DNA of 64,000 nucleotides, taken from positions 999,233-1,063,232 of the forward strand of contig NW_004457734.1 of NCBI RefSeq assembly GCF_000203815.1. Reading direction: 5' to 3'. The DNA comes from Cavenderia fasciculata (lineage: Eukaryota; Evosea; Eumycetozoa; Acytosteliales; Cavenderiaceae). The stretch's first letter is position 1, and every line of letters starts with the position of its first letter. Both the position numbers and the translations under genes were made by a program. Below the pieces are notes generated by a model. That model made no database searches, had not been told where the DNA came from, and was given only the letters and a program-made list of their open reading frames with translations. This document shows positions 47,205 through 59,520 of the stretch, piece by piece.

Positions 47205-48899
47205 TTATAAATATATGTATATATATATATGTAATTAATTATTATCTATCTATCTTTTTTTCGTCGTATTTCTATCTATCTATCGTTTATTCAAGTCTTT
47301 TAAAGATGATTGATAGATAATTATAATTATTATAATTAAATATGCACTACTACTACCTACTACTACTACTACTCTGTAGTGATAATTATTTTTAAAAAAA
47401 AAAAGTTGGAACAATCAATTGTTATGATTATTATTATAAAGTGGATAGAGGTGGCAGGTGAGTGAGTGAGTGGATAGAGACAATAATAAGAATATGGATT
47501 ACAAATAGTACAGTGCTGGGTACTGGTACACTCACTATATTATATTATGATGACGGACAGATTGGTGATGTTGTTGGTTGTGGTTGGTGGTGGTGGTGGT
47601 GGTGGTTTGTTGGTTGGAATGATAGTACTATGATGAAGTTGTTGATGTTGATGTTGTTGATGATGATGTGAATATTTGATTGATTGTTGATTAATTGATG
47701 AATGGATGGATGGATTGATGGATGGATGGATGGACGAGACTGTTGGGATTGATGAATTATTATTATTATTATATGTTGGTTATGTGTACTGAATGACTGG
47801 AGAAATGATTATTATTGATGATATTCGTTCTTTAAATGAAAATCAACAATAGCAGCAACAGAATCAACAGCAGCTGCAGCAGCTGTAGCAACAAACAACA
47901 TCAATCCAGTGGAAGAGGTAGATCGAAAACCAATCTCCATCTGCAACCTACTACTCTAGCTGATGAATGCCCTCCTCCTCTCTCTTTGTGATTCCATTAT
48001 GGTGTATTTGCTTTGTGTGTTGTGTTGTGGTTAGTAGTTATAATATGTATACCTACCGACCAAAATAAACTAAACCTAAACCGCACCGTTTATGTTTGCG
48101 TGTGAGAGAGTTGAGAAGAATATATATATATTAAAACGAGCAAGCATCATCAACATCTTAACATGAATGCTGATAGTGATAGTAGTAGCGATTACATTTT
48201 GTGGTTGTTGTTCCACCTTTCACCACATAGTGTTGCCGATACGATATATGTATAAAACACAACAAACATCCATCTTCCATCATTATATGTGATGATCGTT
48301 CTACTTGTTTACCACATTAGTGTGCACACTCACACACACTTGACTTGAATGGTGTGTGGTGTACTCAGTACAATACAAACAATAACTATACTAGTATCAC
48401 ATATGATTCATTTATTTGTATATCTATTTTTGGTCGTGCGTTGAGTAAAATCTCCCCACGCTCGACCACCTTCTCCTATTGCCAATATCTGTTTGTATGT
48501 GTGGTCATGATCTATTCATTATTCACTATTCTTTTCTTTCTCTCGTATAAAAAACATGAATAGAGGAGAGTACGAATCCTGGGAATTTTACGATACCAAT
48601 GCTAATAGAGGCACCCAGATATTTTGATAATGTTGTGAAATTTCCGCGACGGGAGGAAATCATGGTAGCAATCTCCCATCCCAATGGGATGGTTACGAAA
48701 ATAATAAAAGTAAATAAATGAAATTACCGAAAAATTACTATAAACAGTTTTGTTTCATTCCCTCCCATTGCGTTACTCTATTTTTATTATTATTATTATT
48801 ATTATTATTTATCTTAATTTCCCTCCTTTATTATTATTATTTGTTGATTCACACACACATACACACATCTATCTATCTATCTATCTGTAGATTGCATTA
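47205..48899. other. Longest intergenic region (1.7 kb), rckA promoter side
   Basis: Contains tandem simple repeats: GGTTGGTGGTGGTGG near 47580, (GGAT)n at 47698-47735, and (ATT)n near 47760. A CAGCAGCTGCAGCAGCTG block sits near 47866-47884, and (CTAT)n lies at 48870-48885. A GC-richer patch at 48570-48700 contains three short inverted repeats and could be a non-coding RNA. The rightward gene starting at 48900 is probably driven from the last 200 bp. Open frames here are short and low-complexity; none is supported. Confidence 0.5.
48570..48705. ncRNA. Candidate structured RNA (weak)
   Basis: A GC-richer island in AT-rich intergenic DNA. It has three possible stems: CTGGG/CCCAG (48579-48583 with 48614-48618), ATTTCC/GGAAAT (48640-48645 with 48655-48660) and CCATCCC-AAT-GGGATGG (48676-48692). 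No known dictyostelid RNA motif is recognised. The strand is undecided. Confidence 0.15.
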
Positions 48900-49460
48900 A
48901 TGATGACATCAAACCCTCCACCAACCATTGATTTTAATCCAAAACAATTAACTTTTAAAGTATGTTTTATTTATAGACTAGACTGATAGAGAGAATTGTT
49001 AATTAATATTTATTTATATCTATAGTATAATTGCTCAAATAAAAATATACCATTGACAATAAGTAATAATGGATCAGATTTAATAGAATTGATTATTCAA
49101 CCAGAAGATGAGGATCTAATCACTGTACCAGATTTTAGATCGATTTCACCAACTAAATCTATACATTCAAATAGTTTGAATTCAGCAGTTCCATCTTTAT
49201 CACCATCCAACAACACCACTTCAACCATTTTTGCAGAAAAACAATCAGCCTATCCAGCCACAGCAACTAGGATCCCTCTCAATCCACAAGAACATCGTTG
49301 TATTTATCTTAGACTCAACCAACAACAACAACAACAAGATGGCAAACCAACAGAATCAACCATCCAAGTAATTTATAAAACCAAAGCTGCTGGTCAAGGT
49401 GGAAGTAGGTTCTCAAAAGAAGAAGAAGGTGTAATCTCAATTCCAGTTAAAACTATTTAA
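48900..49460 (+). CDS. Small MSP/VAP-like (Ig-fold) protein
   Basis: Exons 48900-48959 and 49026-49460 join in phase 0 to give 164 residues. The opening IDFNPKQLTFKYNCSNKNIP followed by LTISNNGSDLIEL has the rhythm of the first strands of an MSP/VAP domain (P-L-F, then a strand ending in N). The later RCIYLRL and STIQVIYKTKA would be the last strands. A Ser/Pro/Asn-rich insert lies between. No transmembrane anchor is seen at the C-terminus, so it is not a standard VAP. The assignment is by pattern only. It may be a binding module for a partner unknown. Two ATGs are adjacent at 48900 and 48903; either could start it. Confidence 0.5.
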
Positions 49461-49908
49461 ACTTTTAAGTACTTTTAGAACACTTGTACATTTTTTAAAC
49501 CAACCAACCAACTATTCACTTTTGTAAATAAATCCTTTTCAATTCATTGGATAATAATATATGTAAATTTTAAATGTTATGTGCAAAGAATCTTTATTTA
49601 TTTATTTATATAATTATGTTGGGTTGGGTGTTGATGGTATTATGTGATTTGGCATAGGGAGAGGGGGTTGTTGGTTAGGTTTAGGGATATATTTTCTTTT
49701 TTGGGGGGGGGGGGGGGGTTTTAGGAAACAAAAATATGTATATATATTTAATCTACGGTTTTCGGTATCTATAGAGAGGAGAGAGATGACTTCAATAATA
49801 TTTGTTTGTTTTTTGTGTTTCCAAAAAAATGAAACTTGAGTAAAAAGGAATTTCAAGGGTCATTTTGTAGGTTTGTTGTTCCAATTGGATTTGAATCCTA
49901 TTTGAATT
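49461..49908. other. Convergent spacer with long G-run
   Basis: 3' ends of two convergent genes. A run of about 16-17 G lies at 49702-49718, flanked by T-runs. Nothing else is visible. Confidence 0.5.
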
Positions 49909-52888
49909 CTATGTACTTGGGAAAACAAAGTCTGGATTGGGAAGGAATTCATTTCGAACAAAAGTAAACGAGATGGAATGTTCACGAATGAATTTACGAG
50001 CTTTTCTTTTTCTCGGCCTCTGTTGGTTGATTGTTGATGTGATCATTGTAACGGTCGTTGGTGATGATGAGGGCATTTGTCTTTTTGGCGTATTGAATTG
50101 CATAACTGTCGTCATAGTCTTGAGGTGGGGTGATGCAGATCTGTCCCTTTTCAATCAACTCTTGCAACAACTGGTGGTTGTCAATCATTGGTTGGAAGTC
50201 GGCCAATCTCATTGGTGCATTGGGACCGGTTTGTTTGCGTGACACGACACTCTCGGGAAGAAAGGTAACGGCCTCGTAACCACGGTGACTGTAATAGTCC
50301 AACGCCTTTTTGATGGCAATAACAGAGAGCGAGTTCTTTTTGTTAGAGTACTTGATGGCAACATTGGGACCGTCTATAACAACCAGATATGGTTTCTTTT
50401 TAGACTTTCCTCCTACAAAAACAATAGAATCTTGTGGCATTTCAATCACTCCACGTGATCCCGGTAAAGGAAGGTTCAAAGGTAATTGGACTGCTGCCAA
50501 TCCCGATGACGTCATAGGGGCAGGACTGCTGTTGTTGCTACTCGTCGAAGTGGTACTTGTCAACAATTGAGATGATGGTGGTGTAATGGGTTCAGCAGTA
50601 GGTTGCAACTTGGGAGAAGCAAGAGTAGACGGTGATCCAACCATTGACAATGATTGATTCGATGTTGTACTCTCACCGTTCCACAAGATTTCTTCTTCAT
50701 CTGAATCTTGATCAGATTCTAATGATTCATCAGAAGGATCATCTGAATTTGATTCTGATTCTGATTCTGATTCTTCCTCTTGTTCAGATTCTTCAGATTC
50801 CGATTCTTCTTCATCATCATCATCATCTAGATCATTTTCTTCATCAGCTTCATCAATTTCATCTTGAATTTGGTGTCTTAATTGTTGTCTTTGTTGTTGA
50901 TGTTGATGTTTTGGTTTTTCCTTTTCCTTTTCTTTGTTTTGTACATTGGTTGGTTGTTGTTGTTGAACAACTACAGCAGCTTGTTGTTGTTGTACTTGTT
51001 GAACTGGTTGAGCAACAAAAATTTGACCAATATTACCAACAATCAAATCTTTGACAGTGATAGTTTCCTTTTTCTCTACGATGACACGGTATCCTCTGAC
51101 CTCGTGTTTGATGTCACCCACCTTACAGGGTACCTTGCATTCTTTGAGTACATGGCCATAAGTGAAACCACCCTTGCTTCTTGGAATGAGGGCAATTTGG
51201 TTGCTGTGGAAACGGGTGGACGGTGAAAATACAATGTTTTGGAGATCCTTTAGCGCGGCCTTTTGGCCAATGTTGCGTCCATCCGGCTGCAGCTGCAGAG
51301 TAAAGGATTTGGCCGAATCGAGTGACACCTTGTCAATGGGGATGAGCTTACCGAGGTACGACGAGTTGAGATCCTTAAACATATTGTCTTTTTTCGATCC
51401 CGATGGATAGACGGCACGGTATTGAACACCGGGGTGTTGCACAGATTGGTCGTGGTGACATTGGTTCGATTGAATGACATCGTATACCTTGCCATAATTG
51501 AATCCACCACGTGACCGTGGTACCAATACAATCTCACCCTTTACAAATGTATTGGATGCAGAGAATGCAACACTATCCAAATCATAATGAATTGGTGCCT
51601 CTCCCATCACTCTACCAAGTGTCTTTTCATCCTTTTTTCTCTTTTCTCTCTCTTGTTCTTTTAATAGTTTTTCATTTGTTATAACAGTGGTAGAGGTAGA
51701 GGTAGAGGAAGAGGTATCTTTACCATTCTTTGGAGTGGCAGTAGTAGTTGAACCAGAAGAGGATGGATGATCTCTTTGTTGTTGTTTTCTATTTCTAGAT
51801 CTTCTATCCTTCTTTTGTTGACCATTACCTCCTCCTCCTGAATCCTTTAGATTCTTTGAACTATTATCTCCTTCTCCAGAAAACAATTTATTCAATTGAT
51901 CAGAATCTAATAATAATAATAAATTATTAATATCCAAGTATGTAGGATTACTACTATTACTACTTTTGTTATACATACCAATATTACTATCTCTTTTAAG
52001 AATCTTTATACCACCAAATGATGAATCAGATGAATCTTTGGTTTTGTTTGAAGAAGATGATTTCTTATTGTTGTTGTTATTGTTGTTTGAATATTTACCA
52101 CCTTTTTCTTTTCTATCCTTGTTTCCACCTCCTCTACTTGAATTAACATGTTGTTGTTTTTGTTGATCCTTCTTTCCATTACCACCACCTAGTGATTTGG
52201 ATTTATTGGCAACTAATAATTCGGCAACGGTTGGATGATGAACAACCGGTTGTTCGATTTCAGAATGTTGTTGTTGGGGTTGTTTGAGATGTGGCTGGTG
52301 GACATGTCTACTTGCATCTTCATCTTCTGGTTGTTTTGGTTGTTGTTTGATATTTCTTCTTCTTTGTCCAACAACACCAACATTGGGAGCATTTATTGGG
52401 ATATTGGGTTGAGGTAGTGTTTGGTTTGAAAGCAATCCGAAAATATCTTCATCTGAATCATCCAAATCACTCAGTTCACTTGCCGAACTCTCCTGAGAGT
52501 GGTTACCATTGTTGGCAGAACCGTGGTTGTTGTTGTTGTGGTTATTGTTGAGTATCTTGGAGTCTACAGCTTTGATATGATCGCTGATAAATCCACCACC
52601 ACTGGCAATACCATTCTTGACTAGGGGTTTGGACGCTGGAGAAACAATGCCGTGACCCGCAAAGGATGAGGATCCGTGGCCACTGCTTCGTGTGGTTGTC
52701 TGCTGATGTTGTTGAAGATTGTTACTTTTAAAGTATTGTTGGATGTTGTTGGTTGTGTGATACGAGTAATCGCGATGTATGCCATCATAGTCATCGTTAT
52801 CGTCTGAATCATTGGTATCATCATTGATATCTATAAAGTCGAAACAAGATGCTATAAGAGTATCATTATCGCTATCACTTAGGTTCAT
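49909..52888 (-). CDS. NYN (ZC3H12/Regnase-type) RNase with a duplicated module
   Basis: Starts at ATG 52888, about 990 residues. The N-terminal 400 residues are low-complexity. Next come two copies of one module: EIVLVPRSRGGFNYGKVYDV (about residue 450) and QIALIPRSKGGFTYGHVLKE (about 575). An acidic Asp/Glu/Ser block follows, and then the nuclease domain: YLVVIDGPNVAIKY, AIKKALDYYSHRGYEAV, DYDDSYAIQYA and ALIITNDRYNDHI. These carry the acidic metal-binding residues of NYN/PIN RNases such as Regnase-1. A one-base frame change lies in the A-run at 50002-50005. The frame that follows (ARKFIREHSISFTFVRNEF) matches the expected end of the domain, so the natural stop is probably 49909. No CCCH finger is seen. 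A 72-nt GT-AG segment (51978-51907) may be an intron that keeps the frame open. Confidence 0.75.
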
Positions 52889-53125
52889 TTGTCTAATATT
52901 ATTTTTCTTTTTTTTTCTTTTTCTTTTTCTTTGTACAATTATTATTAAGATTTGATTATTATTATCTAAGTTGTTATTCTTCTTTGGTTGTTTATGTATT
53001 TACTATTATTATTATTATTTATGAGGATATAAAGGATGAGATTATATTATTACTATTATTATTATTATTCTGACTATTTAGTGGCGTATATTGCATTGTA
53101 ATTGACCAAGTTGTAATAGTCACCG

Positions 53126-53160
<35 letters not shown>

Positions 53161-53858
53161 TATATATCTTCTTGTTCTTTCCTTTTGTTGTTGTTTTACT
53201 ATATATCTATCTATCTATCTAAATCAATCAATCAAACAAACTAACAAACAAGACTGTGTGAGATTAAATCAATCAATAAGGTCGTGGAATGCGTTGTCTG
53301 TCGAGTGAGTATGTAGATATACTATAGTATAGTATAGTATAGTATAGATGTAGTTCAGTTATACTGACTGTCTATCTTATCTATCTATCTATCTCTTTTT
53401 GCTGCTCTGCTTGCTGCTCTGCTTGATGCTTTCTTTTTATGATTTTACTTAGTTTAAACTGTACATCTAATCTGTTCTGTTTGTTGCAAATGCGTTACTA
53501 CTATATTGAATATATGATTAAAAGGGTAAAAGAGAGAATGATTCTTCGTTTAAAATAATAATATAAATTTGTTTTACTTGTCTTGAAAATTGACACCAAA
53601 GCATCTTCCTTTCTCAACCAGACCAAAAAAAAAAATTTAAAAATTAATTTTTCTTTTCTTTCTTTTGTTCTCACAATCACTTTTTGACAAACATTCCTTC
53701 TAATATATATATGCCTTTGTTTATCAAGTATTCGGTTACGGGGCTGTGAATTTAATAGTAGTAAATATTTGAGAATGATATCACCAACCAAAAGATATTT
53801 ACACTGATTTTCGTTGATATATCGGGTGGAGGGATAATATTAAGGTTAAATATAAACC
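52889..53858. other. intergenic with simple repeats
   Basis: About 970 bp: (ATT)n near 52990-53070, (TTG)n at 53126-53157, (CTAT)n at 53203-53220 and a (TATAG)n array at 53325-53347. CTGCTCTGCTTG is directly repeated at 53400-53424. A leftward open frame at 53501-53791 is Lys/Ile/Phe-rich and lacks coding character. No gene is supported. Confidence 0.5.
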
Positions 53859-54720
53859 TTAATAAAAAGGTGATTTATTTACATCTTCTTCTCCAAGGTC
53901 ATCGCTAGTCTCTATGATGATTTTAAAATTATCAATGTATACATATTCTTCATTGATAATATTATTATTATTATTATTATTATTATTAGTATCTGTATTT
54001 TCATTATCCATTTTTTGTTTCTTTGGAATTATTTTACAAGTGGAATGCTGCTGTTGTTGTTGTTGTTTTTGTCTAACTAATTGTTGTTGCTGTTGTTTTT
54101 GATTATTTCTTTGATTTAGGTAATTATTAAAATTGGATTCTTCATCGTCGTCTTGGTCACCTTCTTGGTCATCGTCGTCCTTGACATAATCACCTTGGTC
54201 TTTGTCGTCGTATTGGTGGTATCGATTATTATTGAATTGTCTATATGTTCTTTTAGTCGAGGAAATGGGACTGTAGACTGGTGATGTCAAAAAGATGGTT
54301 GGTGTACGTTTAGGTGACACCAATATACGATTAAATAATGGTGTTGTTTGATTATTCATCATCATCATACCAGGTGTGTAGAGTTGTTGTTGTCGTTGTT
54401 TGGTTGGAGTTGAAAATTTGGTTGGTGTTGAAAATTTGGGTTGGTTATTATTATTATTATTAGTATTGGACACTGAAGAAGAAGAAGAGTCAGTGTTTGT
54501 AAATCGTGGAGATGAAGAGGAGGATAAACAAGGAGAGGATAAGGAAGTGGAGAGTGATGGAACTACAGTTGTTGTTGTTGGCGATGAAAATGTTAAATGA
54601 ATGGATCCAACCATACCAGGAACACGTTTAGTTGGTGAGTTTGAAAATGGATCTTTAAATACATTTAAATTTCCAAGTGACCCACCATTCTTCTTTTGTT
54701 GTTGTTGGAATAATGATTTA

Positions 54721-54751
<31 letters not shown>

Positions 54752-56227
54752 GATTATTTTGGCCATACCCTAAACTAGAAGGGGATCCCATATCACCACC
54801 CGACATTATATTTGGTAAATATAAACTTGAATCAATCTCAAAACTTGAATCTAATGATGAGTTGAGTGATAATGATGACGAAGAAGATGACAATGATGAC
54901 ATTGTCTGTGAAGAAGAAGAAGAAATAGAAGAAGATAAAGAAGGAATTGATTCTTCATCAAATGATTGATTTGGTGATGACAGTAGTGTTGAGGTTGATA
55001 ATGTTGACCATGAAGATGATAATAAAGAAGGAGATGATTGATTATTCATATTATTATTATTTTGATTATTATTTTGATTATTATTTGAAGTCATTATAAA
55101 TCTTTTAATTTCATCTATATTCCATAATAAATTATTTGATAGGACAAGATTTGGATCTTTAAAGTGAAGTATGTTGTTACGTTTGATATGAATGTTTAAC
55201 TGATCCTTTAGAGTAAATGAGTGGTGTTGGTAAAAGATAGAGAGAGTGTTGTTGATTTCTCTCTCTGAACATTTTGTACCAGATAGATCAATGTGACATA
55301 TAACAGGTAACGCTGTGAGAGATGAAAGACAAATGTCAGTTAAAAGAGTATCTGCCAATACAATAGTATGCAATGAATTGAATCCAGAACGTCCATGAGA
55401 ATTCTTGATATAATTGGCAGTAAAGATGATAGAGTCATCTGTAAGAGGTGTATTCTTTGCTATTAATTTAGTCAACGTCGAACATGCCGACAAGTGCACC
55501 AACCCAGTATCACCAACACCACGATTACTAGATATATCAAGTATTTGAATACGTGGCATTTCCTTGATCACCGACAATGCATCATTATCAATTCCAGTTG
55601 ATGATATATCAAGTGTTATTAATTTTGGTAAATCTAAAAATATTTCCAAAACAAATTAATTAATTTCCAACATTTTGTTTGTCTAATATATATATATACA
55701 TACTCTTTAGATAAGATATACCAATACTATCAATTCTTTTACATTTACTTAGAATTAATGATCTAATGGTTAATATTTCTTGAAAAGGAAAGTAAGTAAG
55801 TCAGTAAACACACACATACAATAATAATAATTTAAGGGGGAGGGGAATGTTATATTTTGAACATACGAGATATAGTATATACAGAAGAATTGGTTAGATC
55901 ATGACATGATTTAAAGTCAAGATGAGTGATAAAGTCGAGTGGAAGAGCAACTGAATAATGGTAGAGCACAGAGGTTGATAGTCTAGATTGTTTAATCAAA
56001 CAATCAATCAATGATTTCATTCTATTCAATGATTGATTATGTTTTTCATCATTATCAACTATTCCATTATAATGTTGTTGTTGTTGTTGTTGTTGTAGTA
56101 ATATATCTTTGGTAGTTGTATTATTATTAATTGATTCTGATAATCTATTCTCTAACTTTGTCAAACATAGTTTGAATAATGATGATTGTTTGCTGATGAT
56201 GGTTGATTTATCTTTTTCTAGTCGCAT
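53859..56227 (-). CDS. Leucine-rich repeat protein with long disordered tail
   Basis: Exons 56227-55867, 55778-55704 and 55633-53859 join in phase to give 736 residues. After a helical start with a Gln run comes an LRR block (about residues 85-270). It has AMN1/Cys-containing-type rhythm: LTHLDFKSCHDLTNSSVY-like, ILTIRSLILSKCKRIDSIGI, PKLITLDISSTGIDNDAL, IQILDISSNRGVGDTGL and ICHIDLSGTKCSE. The rest is Ser/Asn/Gln-rich with Asp blocks and is probably disordered. LRR blocks of this type bind proteins. There is no F-box, so the role is open. Two short exons were inferred from splice signals and from LRR continuity across them. Confidence 0.7.
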
Positions 56228-57207
56228 TATTTTCTATCACTCTTGATGTTGTTGTAGTAAAGTAAGTAAACACAAGTGTCACAAGCAGTGAGATACAGTG
56301 ATTCCGTTACACTGATTTTCAAAAAATGGCGGGAATTTTGAAATATGCAAGTACAAGGGATTTTGGAAAATTGGTTTATTAATTATTATTAATATTATTA
56401 ATTTATTGTTGTTGTTGATGTGTGATACTAACATTTATGCAATATATTGGAGGTATATAGTTGGGGACTGGGGGGGGGGGGGGGGGGGGGACGGTGGTAC
56501 ATACAGTTTGGAAGTCCATTAAAAGGTTACTATCGCTCGGTTGATGAATTGAAAATGATGGTAACCAATTAATTTTAAAGGACTTCCATACCGTCGATCG
56601 TTCGATGTCAACGAGCAATGTTGACATTCGTACGAAAACTTCTCTGACTCTTGTGTTATATCTAAAACTATGTTTTGATTCAATCTCGATGTGATCAAAG
56701 ATAAAGAGTGATACTTTAAGCTATTGCCATGTTGGGTCAGTCTGTCGTTTGTTCTATTTGTTAGCAAATAGAAATATGTAAGATTAGTGATTGTTGGAGC
56801 TGTTGCTCACAACACCATTCGATACTACCTACCTACAACAGAGGAACGTGAAACAGTTGCGCATTATGTAGAAGATATAGATCTATGAACTGCTACATAT
56901 AAATATATATATATACACTCTTCCTCTGCTTGTGATTGTTTAGCAGAAGATATGATAATGACAATAACAAAGAACTTTTGCGCAAAAGTTGGTTAAATAT
57001 AATATACGCTATATACTCTTTGCTCATTGACCTCTCTTTTTCCCTTTCTTGTCAAGAATCAAATTTAATCACAAAAAAATCTTTTTTTTTGTATACTCTT
57101 TCTTTGGGACTTTGAAAGATCATTAGTGAATAGTATACTATTTCTTCTATCTATAATCAAATAGTGTATATTAGAGTATAATATATATATATATAGTAGA
57201 TAGCACG
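56228..57207. other. Divergent spacer: LRR gene and mon1; contains a G-run and a possible ORF remnant
   Basis: About 980 bp between divergent genes. A run of about 20 G lies at 56470-56490. Next to it, minus-strand frames at 56403-56767 encode phrases such as WKSFKINWLPSFSIHQPSD that look more like protein than spacer. They overlap in different frames and end in a Pro run made by the G-tract, so they may be a remnant. The promoter of mon1 includes a TATA-like run at 57181-57194. Confidence 0.4.
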
Positions 57208-59015
57208 ATGTCTTCAAAAACGACATCTACTACAACAACAACAAATATTAAGGATGATAGTAACAACAACAACAATAACAACAACAACAATAACAACAAC
57301 AATCAGACTACTACTACAACTACCAACAACCCATCAACATCAACAACAACATTAAATGAAGATGATGATAGTAGTGAAAGTGGATCAACATTGGATATAC
57401 CCAAACCATCGATCGATGACATGTTGAACAAGATTGATGAATCTGCATTGGCACATTTAGACAAACCAGCATCGAGAAAGAAATATGCACACGAAGATTC
57501 ATCGACGCCATCATGGTTTAAGCATTCAAAGCACTTTCTCATATTCTCATTCTCTGGCAAACCGATATACTCGAGATATGGTGACGAGGTAGCTCTCAAT
57601 ACATTCATGGCTACACTCAGTGCAATGTCATCGTTTATCGAATCACAAAAGGATGAACTCAGACACATCAAAACCGGTGACTATGTCTTTGTCTATCTTC
57701 ATCGTGATCCTCTCTGTCTTGTATCTATAGCAAATACCGGTGAAACTCCTGCCATCATCTCTAGACAATTGGAATATATACATTCACTCATCGTATCAAT
57801 GTTGACTCAATCAAATATTAAAGCTGTTTTCGATGCTAAATATGATTTAAGAGATTTATTAGGTGGTATGTAAATCAATCAAAACAAAACAAAATATATC
57901 AATATATATATTAATATTTGATTTGATATTATATATAGGTACGGACAAATTTTTAGATAACCTTATAAAGACTATAGATAAAGATATATCTATTCTATTA
58001 AACTCTGTAAATTGCCTTCGATTAAATTATACACCAAGAAATGATATCACTAATATCATTCAAAGTAACAAACATGAATCTGTATTGTAAGTTAAAAAAC
58101 ATAAACATAAATATAAATATATATTTGATCAATCAATCAACCAATTCTAATTAAATCAATTTTCTTTTAGATTTGCACTACTTGTATCAGGAAACAAATT
58201 AATTAGTTTTGTTAAACAAAAAAAATATTCCCTTAAACCTCAAGGTAAACAAACTATAGTTATAAATAGATTGAAAAGAAACCAATATTAATTAATATTA
58301 TATTTATTTCTATTTTAGATATTCATATTGTAATGAATTTTGTTTCATCAACATCATCATTTAGAGAAAGTGAAGCATGGATACCAATTTGTTTACCCAA
58401 TTTTAATAATACTGGATTCCTTCATCTTTACATTTGTTATATTCTACCCGATGTTTGTCTATTACTATTCTCTGCGCTACCAGAATCTTTCTATCATCTT
58501 AGTAACTGTAAAAATTTAATAGTTAAAGTATGTAAAGAAAGAAAGACAAATAATATACTATCAGATGACTGTTAATGATATTAATATTTTTTTATCTTTT
58601 AAAGGAAATGGAAAGTAAAGGATTAATGGAAGAATTAACAAAAGCAGTACAAAATCATGGATATACATCAGCAATGACAGGTGTACCACACTTGTTACAC
58701 TTTATGTATAGATCGAGAACATCATACTTTAGCACATCGCCCAAGTTTACAGCACCCTATTCAGATAAAAAGGAGAGAAAGAGATTGTTCCGTCTCTACC
58801 AACATATAGTGGATCGTGTCAACAACTCTTGCTCCAAACCACACAAATACTTTTATCATACCAGTCGTTATGAGACTGTCATTGTAGCAGTCTCTAGTAC
58901 CCATGAAATCTATGCAACCTTTTCACCTCTTGAAACCAAACAAACTGTATTTGAATCATTCTCATTTTTATTGCAATGGATTAAAGATAATGAATCAAGC
59001 TTATTCCTTCAATAA
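57208..59015 (+). CDS. mon1: MON1, subunit of the Mon1-Ccz1 Rab7 exchange factor
   Basis: Exons 57208-57865, 57939-58086, 58171-58244, 58319-58527 and 58605-59015 are phase-consistent and give 499 residues. After an Asn/Thr-rich N-terminus, the first longin domain starts with SKHFLIFSFSGKPIYSRYGD, which matches the MON1 signature HVFILSEAGKPIYSRYG. Further MON1 blocks are HRDPLCLVSIANTGE, QLEYIHSLIVSMLT, a central AWIPICLPNFNNTGFLHLYI and a C-terminal HFMYRSRTSYFSTSPKF. With Ccz1 it activates Rab7 on late endosomes and autophagosomes, allowing fusion with lysosomes. All three longin-type regions are visible. The ortholog call is firm; no anomaly seen. Confidence 0.93.
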
Positions 59016-59520
59016 GAAAAAGAAGAAAAAGAATAAGATCATATCAACAAATATTAATATTAACTATACACACCATTTTATCGACCTATATTATCTTAAA
59101 AACACACAACTAACTATTTACAACTATAAAACAATCCATCCTCTCTCCATATACCATAAAATAAATCCTTCCATCCATCTATAATAATTATAGTTCTCTT
59201 ATATATATCTTTTTTTTTACAATATATTAATTAATATATCCATATCCAAAGAGTTGGATATGTTAATTATTTATTTATTTATTTATTTTTTGGTGAAAGC
59301 ATCTAGTTGTAAATTAGGGGGGTTGGGGCATTCATCCAATCGATTGATTGACCAAAATATCCCATATCTTTTTGATTAGATGAAAATAGCAACACTTGCT
59401 TCATTTATCGTTGTCTATAGATTGGAAAAATGACGATCATTCTACTTTGTTGTTTGGTTTTATGTTGTTCTTCTTTTTTTTGTTTGTTTTGTTGTTTTGT
59501 TTGTTGTAATACATCATTGT
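59016..59520. other. Convergent spacer between mon1 and the ISD11 gene
   Basis: AT-rich 3' regions of two convergent genes, with (ATTT)n around 59267-59288 and T-runs. GAGTTGGATATGTTAATTATTT follows a near-mirror AATTAATATATCCATATCC at 59227-59245, giving a weak inverted repeat (TATCC/GGATA). Nothing else noted. Confidence 0.45.

Noticed and set aside
53501-53791. 96-codon leftward frame in the spacer
   Set aside because: Its Lys/Ile/Phe composition is expected from AT-rich DNA. No ATG context, splice partner or family match.
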